From the NCBI GenBank assembly GCA_947455015.1, contig CANGMY010000043.1, positions 1 through 9,124 of the forward strand: a stretch of 9,124 nt of DNA, given 5' to 3'. This document shows, in pieces, positions 5,035 to 9,124 of this stretch. The translations under genes were made by a program, and so were the position numbers. Source of the DNA: Microthrixaceae bacterium (GTDB taxonomy: Bacteria > Actinomycetota > Acidimicrobiia > Acidimicrobiales > Acidimicrobilacustridaceae). Numbering within the stretch: position 1 is the stretch's first letter; each line of letters opens with the position of its first letter. Below the pieces are notes generated by a model. The model saw only the letters and a program-made list of their open reading frames with translations. It did no database searches and was not told the origin of the DNA.

Positions 5035-6480
5035 GTGTCTTCTCCAGCAAGAATTACCCTCGCTTCCAACCTGAATGCCCAAGAATTGGCTGGTCTGGGC
5101 CTCGAAGCGGGTGAAATTCTCCCGATCGGCGAGTGGTTCGTCCGCCCAGACGCGGCGAGGCCCGAAGCGGCCCGTCTACGACGCGAGACCCCAGTCGTCG
5201 GCGAGTTCGAAACGTTGGTGGTGACCGATCCAACGCTTGCGACAGTCGTGGCTACCACGAGCATTCACTTCAACGACGTTCCTTCAATCGTTGAATGTCA
5301 GAGCTCCAATGGCCGGGTTCTGGTGTGCGCGATTGCACCCGAACGTTTGGCAACGGCACCCGAGATCGGGCGCTATCTCGATCGGTTGGCGGCCGGTGGT
5401 TCGGCTCCTACGAAAACAATCGGCGTCGGCATCGTCGGTTACGGGCCGTTTGGCGGCATGGGCTACACCCATGGTCTCGCCGCAACCGAAACCGACGGAC
5501 TCGCATTCGTCGGTGTCTGCGATTCGAGCGACGAACGTCGCGAGGCCGCGATGGTCGACTTTCCGACCGTGCAAGGTCACGTTGATCTCGCGTCGTTGAG
5601 CAAGGCTGACGATGTCGATGTCGTCATCGTCGCCACACCGCCGCTGTTCCACGCGCCGATCGCTCTTGAACTCCTGCGAGCTGGCAAGCACGTTGTCGTA
5701 GAGAAGCCAATGTGCCTCACCGTCGCCGACGCCGAGGAATTGCTTGCCGTTTCTGCCGAAGTCGGTAAGACAATCACGGTTCATCAAAACCGACGCTGGG
5801 ATGGTGACTTCCTCGCTCTTCGTCGCGCAATCGACACGGGACTCCTTGGTGACGTCTTCAATATGGAGACATTCGTCGGATCCTTCGAACATCCCTGCCG
5901 CTGGTGGCACAGTGACGAGACGTTCTCTGGTGGCGCGGTTTACGACTGGGGATCGCATCACATTGATTGGATCCTTCGCATTTTCGGAAGCCGACCGCAA
6001 CGCGTCCGAGCGATTTCACATAAGCGTGTCTGGCGCGACGTAACGAATGCCGATCAGATTGACGTGCACATGCGTTGGAACGACGGGCGCGAAGCGCGAT
6101 TCATCCAGAGCGATGTTGCCGGAATCCGCAAGCCCAAGTTCTATGTGCAAGGCACGTCGGGCACCGCTGCGGCCGACTACGCGCCAGTGACAATCGATCA
6201 ACTTGTCGATGGTCGCGGACATGTCGCCGACGAGTGGCACCATGCCGAGGTCGCGACCGATCTGCGTTTGAGTCGCTACGAACCCGGTTACGGAACGGTC
6301 GACATGGTGTTGCCACCGGTTGCGCGAGTGGGATGGCCGTTCCATCGGGCGCTGGCCGATCACCTTCTGCTTGGCGAACCGGTTCCGGTTCCCCCGGAAG
6401 AATCACGCGATGTGGTTGCCGTTCTCGAAGCTGCGCATGCATCGGGTGCCGACGGTGGCGTGGAACTCACCTGTGAGTGA
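5035..6480 (+). CDS. Gfo/Idh/MocA-family oxidoreductase with an extra N-terminal domain
   Basis: The product is 481 residues. Residues 1-127 form an additional domain, described below. From residue 128 a NAD(P)-binding Rossmann fold begins, with GIVGYGPFGG at 133-141. The family signature EKP is at 223-225 (HVVVEKPMCL). The C-terminal alpha/beta domain has the motif GGAVYDWGSHHID, where D304 and H308 occupy the positions of the family's catalytic residues. Family members oxidise or isomerise sugars and cyclitols using a nicotinamide cofactor in the cytoplasm. The N-terminal part contains GEWFVRP, EFETLVVTDP and a NGRVLVCAIAP strand. This order recalls the second half of ThuA-like proteins, but the assignment is weak. 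The start is GTG 5035 because an in-frame TAA lies nine bases before it; no Shine-Dalgarno is seen. It heads a four-gene operon and overlaps the next gene by 8 bp. Family call firm, substrate unknown. Confidence 0.92.
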   Translation: MSSPARITLASNLNAQELAGLGLEAGEILPIGEWFVRPDAARPEAARLRRETPVVGEFETLVVTDPTLATVVATTSIHFNDVPSIVECQSSNGRVLVCAIAPERLATAPEIGRYLDRLAAGGSAPTKTIGVGIVGYGPFGGMGYTHGLAATETDGLAFVGVCDSSDERREAAMVDFPTVQGHVDLASLSKADDVDVVIVATPPLFHAPIALELLRAGKHVVVEKPMCLTVADAEELLAVSAEVGKTITVHQNRRWDGDFLALRRAIDTGLLGDVFNMETFVGSFEHPCRWWHSDETFSGGAVYDWGSHHIDWILRIFGSRPQRVRAISHKRVWRDVTNADQIDVHMRWNDGREARFIQSDVAGIRKPKFYVQGTSGTAAADYAPVTIDQLVDGRGHVADEWHHAEVATDLRLSRYEPGYGTVDMVLPPVARVGWPFHRALADHLLLGEPVPVPPEESRDVVAVLEAAHASGADGGVELTCE

Positions 6481-7423
6481 ACCACTCACTATCGGGATCC
6501 TCGGAGCGAACTCCTGGATCGCGAACGCAGCCGTTATTCCGGCGATCAATGAATGTCCGAACGCGATTCTCGGTGCGAGTGGCGCGCGGTCGGGACCAAT
6601 CGGCTATCCCGATGTGCTGTCAGATCCCGATGTCGATGCGGTGTACATCGCCCTCGCCAACGGCGACCATCTCGAGTGGGTAGAACGAGCGGCCGAGGCG
6701 GGCAAGCATGTTCTGTGCGAAAAGCCGCTCGCTATTTCATCGAGTGATGCTCGCCGCATGTTCGAGGCCTGTGACGCGGCCGGCGTCCTGCTTGCCGAGG
6801 CGTACATGACGCCGTTCCATCCGCTTTCCATCGCGCTCGCGTCGCTGATCGACAATGAAGAACTCGGCGAGATCCGCCACGTGTCTTCACAGTTCACCTT
6901 TCCGCTCGCTCTCCCCGAGGCCGGAACGGAAATCAACTACCGCTGGCTCACCGAGCAAGGTGGCGGAGCTCTTCTCGATGTCGGTATTTACTGCCTCGAC
7001 CCAGTGCAACGGATTCTCGGTTCCGGGCAACTTGAGATCGAAGCGCAGATCACGACCGCCGATACGGGAATCGATCTGACCACTTCGACCTGGCTGCGCA
7101 ATTCTGCAGGAATCACTGCCTCGGTGTTGACGTCATTCGAACTCCCCGAGAATCAGTCGCTGCAAATCGACGGAACCGCCGGATCGCTTCGGGTTGATCG
7201 TCCCTTCACTCCGGGTACCGACGGTTCGAACTTTGTGATCACGCGCTCTGACGGAACTAATGAGGAGCATCGGATCGAAGGAGCGAACTGTTACGCGCTC
7301 ATGATCGGCGCTTTTGTCGACGCGGTGCGCGGCTCAACACCGTGGTTGCGCTCAAGCGCCGATGTGTTGTCGACTATCGGCTTGTGTGAGTCGATTGCCG
7401 ATGCGGGACGGAACAAGAAATGA
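6473..7423 (+). CDS. Gfo/Idh/MocA oxidoreductase, GFOR/xylose-dehydrogenase-like
   Basis: The product is 316 residues from GTG 6473, which overlaps the previous stop. This start places the Rossmann strand (TIGILGANSW, residues 6-15) right at the N-terminus as is usual; earlier in-frame starts would only read through the previous gene. The EKP signature is at 83-85 (HVLCEKPLAI), followed by LLAEAYMTPFHP. The catalytic-domain motif GGALLDVGIYCLD has Y173 where classical members carry His. This DxGIYC form is the one known from glucose-fructose oxidoreductase and D-xylose dehydrogenase relatives. It therefore probably oxidises an aldose at C1 or a related diol with NAD(P). It differs clearly from the first oxidoreductase, so the pair likely performs two successive or opposite steps. 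It overlaps the hydrolase gene by 4 bp (ATGA). Confidence 0.92.
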   Translation: MSEPLTIGILGANSWIANAAVIPAINECPNAILGASGARSGPIGYPDVLSDPDVDAVYIALANGDHLEWVERAAEAGKHVLCEKPLAISSSDARRMFEACDAAGVLLAEAYMTPFHPLSIALASLIDNEELGEIRHVSSQFTFPLALPEAGTEINYRWLTEQGGGALLDVGIYCLDPVQRILGSGQLEIEAQITTADTGIDLTTSTWLRNSAGITASVLTSFELPENQSLQIDGTAGSLRVDRPFTPGTDGSNFVITRSDGTNEEHRIEGANCYALMIGAFVDAVRGSTPWLRSSADVLSTIGLCESIADAGRNKK

Positions 7424-8280
7424 CGACCGAAGAACTTCGGATAACAGTTGCACCCGGCGTCGAATTGCGAGCGCTGGCAAGTGGTCTTGATCAGACTGCA
7501 GTGCCCTTCGTACTGGTTCATGGTCTGGCCTCAAACGCGCGCATGTGGGACGGCGTCGCTACGGAACTGGCTGCGGCTGGTCATCCGGTTGTGTGGATCG
7601 ATCAGCGCGGACACGGTCAATCAGACAAACCCAACGATGGCTATGACTTCACAACGATCGTGAACGACCTTGTCGTTCTGATCAGTGAACTTGGATTCCA
7701 ACGACCGATAGTCGTCGGCCAATCCTGGGGCGGAAACGTCGTTCTTGAACTTGCCGCGACCCACCCAGACATTCCGGGTGCAGTCGTCGCAGTCGACGGC
7801 GGGTTCATCGAACTGGCGAGTCGGTTCGATGACTGGGCCGCGTGCAAAGAAATGCTTACGCCACCGCATCTTGTCGGAACGCCGGCATCGTCGATGGAAC
7901 ACTGGATGCGTGAAGGCAATGCCGACTGGCCCGAAACCGGGATCGTGGGTGCGATGGCGAATTTCGAGGTTCGCTCGGACGGCACGATCGCTCCTTGGCT
8001 GACACTCGAACGCCACCTTGCGATTCTCGAGGCGCTCTATGGCCATCAGCCCTCGACGCGCTATGCACTCATCACCGTTCCAACGTTGTTGGTGCCCGCC
8101 GACAGCGGCGATGTTGCCTGGAGCACCGACAAGCGAGTCGCCGTAGATGCGGCGCTCGAACTTCTTCCCAATGGCCGGGCGCACTGGTTCGCGCCGGCCC
8201 ATCACGATATTCATGCACAGCATCCGGTCCGATTGGCCGAAGTGCTTGTGGAATTTGCTCAGGAGGCTGTGCCCGAATGA
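7420..8280 (+). CDS. Alpha/beta-hydrolase-fold enzyme
   Basis: The product is 286 residues, normal for the fold. The oxyanion-hole strand VLVHGL has H34-G35. The WIDQRGHGQSDKP loop is typical of this family. The nucleophile elbow is GQSWGG with S102. Catalytic His is most likely H262 in AHHDIHAQHP, and the acid is D228 or D231 in VPADSGD. There is no signal peptide, so it acts in the cytoplasm. Esterases, lactonases and C-C hydrolases share this pattern. Its place directly after two sugar-type dehydrogenases suggests hydrolysis of a lactone or ester made by them, which is inference. It starts within the ATGA overlap with the previous stop, and its own stop overlaps the next ATG in the same way, so translation is coupled. 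Confidence 0.93.
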   Translation: MTTEELRITVAPGVELRALASGLDQTAVPFVLVHGLASNARMWDGVATELAAAGHPVVWIDQRGHGQSDKPNDGYDFTTIVNDLVVLISELGFQRPIVVGQSWGGNVVLELAATHPDIPGAVVAVDGGFIELASRFDDWAACKEMLTPPHLVGTPASSMEHWMREGNADWPETGIVGAMANFEVRSDGTIAPWLTLERHLAILEALYGHQPSTRYALITVPTLLVPADSGDVAWSTDKRVAVDAALELLPNGRAHWFAPAHHDIHAQHPVRLAEVLVEFAQEAVPE

Positions 8281-9124
8281 CTCGTTTACTGACGATCATG
8301 GGAAGCGGTGAAACATCGCCGACGATGGTGAAGCCTCATCGCGAGGTGTTTGAGCAACTCTCGGAGTCCTCACCTGTTGCTGGTGCGCCTGTTCCGTCCA
8401 TCTTTCTCGACACGCCATTCGGCTTTCAGGAGAACGCCGACGAACTCTCGGCGAAAACAGTTGAGTACTTCAAGGTGTCACTCAACCGCGTCGTGGATGT
8501 TGCCGGCCTCCGTGATGTCGCTGCCGAAACAACATTCGAGCGCGAAGTGGCATTCAACGCGATCAGGCAGGCCCGATTCGTTTTTGCCGGCCCTGGTAGT
8601 CCCACCTACGCATTGCGACAGTGGGCCGGAACACCACTGCCCGAACTGCTTGCCGAAAAATTGCAAACCGACGGAGCAGTGACATTCTCGAGTGCGGCTG
8701 CACTCACACTCGGGATCAGCACGGTGCCGGTGTACGAGATCTACAAGTCAGGAGCCGATCCGTACTGGCTCGAGGGTCTCGATCTATTGACGCCAATCGG
8801 TCTGCCTGTTGCAGTCATTCCGCATTACAACAACACCGAGGGTGGCCATCACGACACTCGGTTCTGTTATCTCGGAGAACGACGACTACAGATGATGGAG
8901 GCCCTTCTCCCCGACGGCGCATTCGTGCTCGGAGTCGACGAACACACAGGCGTAATCCTGGATCTCGACGCGGACACCGCGAAGATTGTGGGACTCGGCG
9001 TCGTCACAATTCGTCGCAACGGCGTCTCGATGGAGATTCCGAACGGCGAGACCGTGCCGATTGATGTGTTGCGACAAGGCCCGACGAGTTCTTCAACAAA
9101 AGCAACCGGTCAAAGCGTGCCGTC
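8277..9124 (+). CDS. Peptidase S51 / type-1 glutamine-amidotransferase-like protein (3' end outside the window)
   Basis: 282 codons are visible from ATG 8277, with no stop by the edge. The opening TIMGSGETSP, then LDTPFGFQENADEL, then FAGPGSPTYAL at 103-113 and FSSAAALTLG at 137-146 follow the order of the cyanophycinase/dipeptidase-E-like class I amidotransferase fold. S139 in SSAA would be the nucleophile, in place of the usual SAG. A conserved VIPHYNNTEGGHH stretch and a C-terminal small beta-domain (GVDEHTGVILDL... RRNG) complete the pattern. Members of S51 hydrolyse peptide or isopeptide bonds; many amidotransferase-like relatives have no known substrate. It is the fourth gene of the operon and is coupled by an ATGA overlap. 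Its role beside sugar oxidoreductases is not obvious. Fold confidence is good, function unknown. Confidence 0.85.
   Translation, partial: MTRLLTIMGSGETSPTMVKPHREVFEQLSESSPVAGAPVPSIFLDTPFGFQENADELSAKTVEYFKVSLNRVVDVAGLRDVAAETTFEREVAFNAIRQARFVFAGPGSPTYALRQWAGTPLPELLAEKLQTDGAVTFSSAAALTLGISTVPVYEIYKSGADPYWLEGLDLLTPIGLPVAVIPHYNNTEGGHHDTRFCYLGERRLQMMEALLPDGAFVLGVDEHTGVILDLDADTAKIVGLGVVTIRRNGVSMEIPNGETVPIDVLRQGPTSSSTKATGQSVP

Larger units (their letters stand above)
5035..9124 (+). other. Four-gene, translationally coupled operon
   Basis: The four genes overlap by 8, 4 and 4 bp, with no internal promoter or terminator gap. They must share one transcript and be made in fixed proportion. No promoter with convincing -35 and -10 boxes was found upstream. 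TACTAA at 5020-5025 could serve as a -10 for a leaderless transcript starting near the GTG at 5035. The operon is divergent to the GH78 gene across the tRNA and the islet. Confidence 0.85.

Noticed and set aside
4745..5050. Minus-strand 101-residue frame reading GGTRTPNLLIRSP
   Set aside because: This peptide is the well-known false translation of the antisense of a tRNA 3' end. It has no start signal and spans the att copy and the IS end.
5284..6000. Minus-strand 238-residue frame
   Set aside because: It is opposite the oxidoreductase, which has EKP and DxGxH motifs, and it shows no recognisable domain.
6320..6472. Upstream extension of the second oxidoreductase to an ATG at 6320
   Set aside because: It would overlap the previous gene by about 160 bp, and the extra residues do not fit the family, whose Rossmann strand begins right after GTG 6473.

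Overview
The window looks like a chromosomal segment from a moderately GC-rich actinobacterium. GTG starts occur beside ATG, the genes are tightly coupled by ATGA overlaps, Ser/Thr-rich secreted-protein linkers are present, and a fragment resembles the 13E12/DUF222 HNH family. An origin in Acidimicrobiia (Ilumatobacter-like) is my guess from style only.

Layout: (1) 1-1317, minus strand: the first 439 codons of a glycoside hydrolase family 78 alpha-L-rhamnosidase, running off the left edge. (2) 1396-1472: an intact tRNA-Arg(ACG) with its own promoter, followed by a bidirectional terminator. (3) 1426-4921: a 3.4-kb islet bounded by a 52-bp direct repeat (51/52 identical) that is the 3' part of that tRNA. 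It has the architecture of a tRNA-integrated element (attL/attR) but contains no integrase. Inside are a secreted parallel beta-helix protein with a Ser/Thr-rich tail (minus), a C-terminal remnant that I tentatively assign to an HNH endonuclease (minus), and a complete IS3-family insertion sequence (plus) that cuts this remnant off from the rest of its gene. (4) 5035-9124, plus strand: four overlapping genes. These are a large Gfo/Idh/MocA oxidoreductase with an extra N-terminal domain, a second GFOR/xylose-dehydrogenase-like Gfo/Idh/MocA oxidoreductase, an alpha/beta hydrolase, and a peptidase-S51/type-1 glutamine-amidotransferase-like protein that runs off the right edge.

The GH78 enzyme and the oxidoreductase/hydrolase operon flank the tRNA and would be close neighbours if the islet were removed. 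A reasonable inference is a carbohydrate-use locus: the rhamnosidase releases a sugar, two NAD(P)-dependent oxidoreductases oxidise or epimerise it, and the hydrolase opens a lactone or ester. No transporter or regulator is visible, so substrate and pathway remain unproven. The points most worth a second look are the integrase-less tRNA islet, the IS-associated deletion inside it, the odd N-terminal domain of the first oxidoreductase, the composition of the four-gene operon, and three separate in-frame 9-nt repeat arrays.
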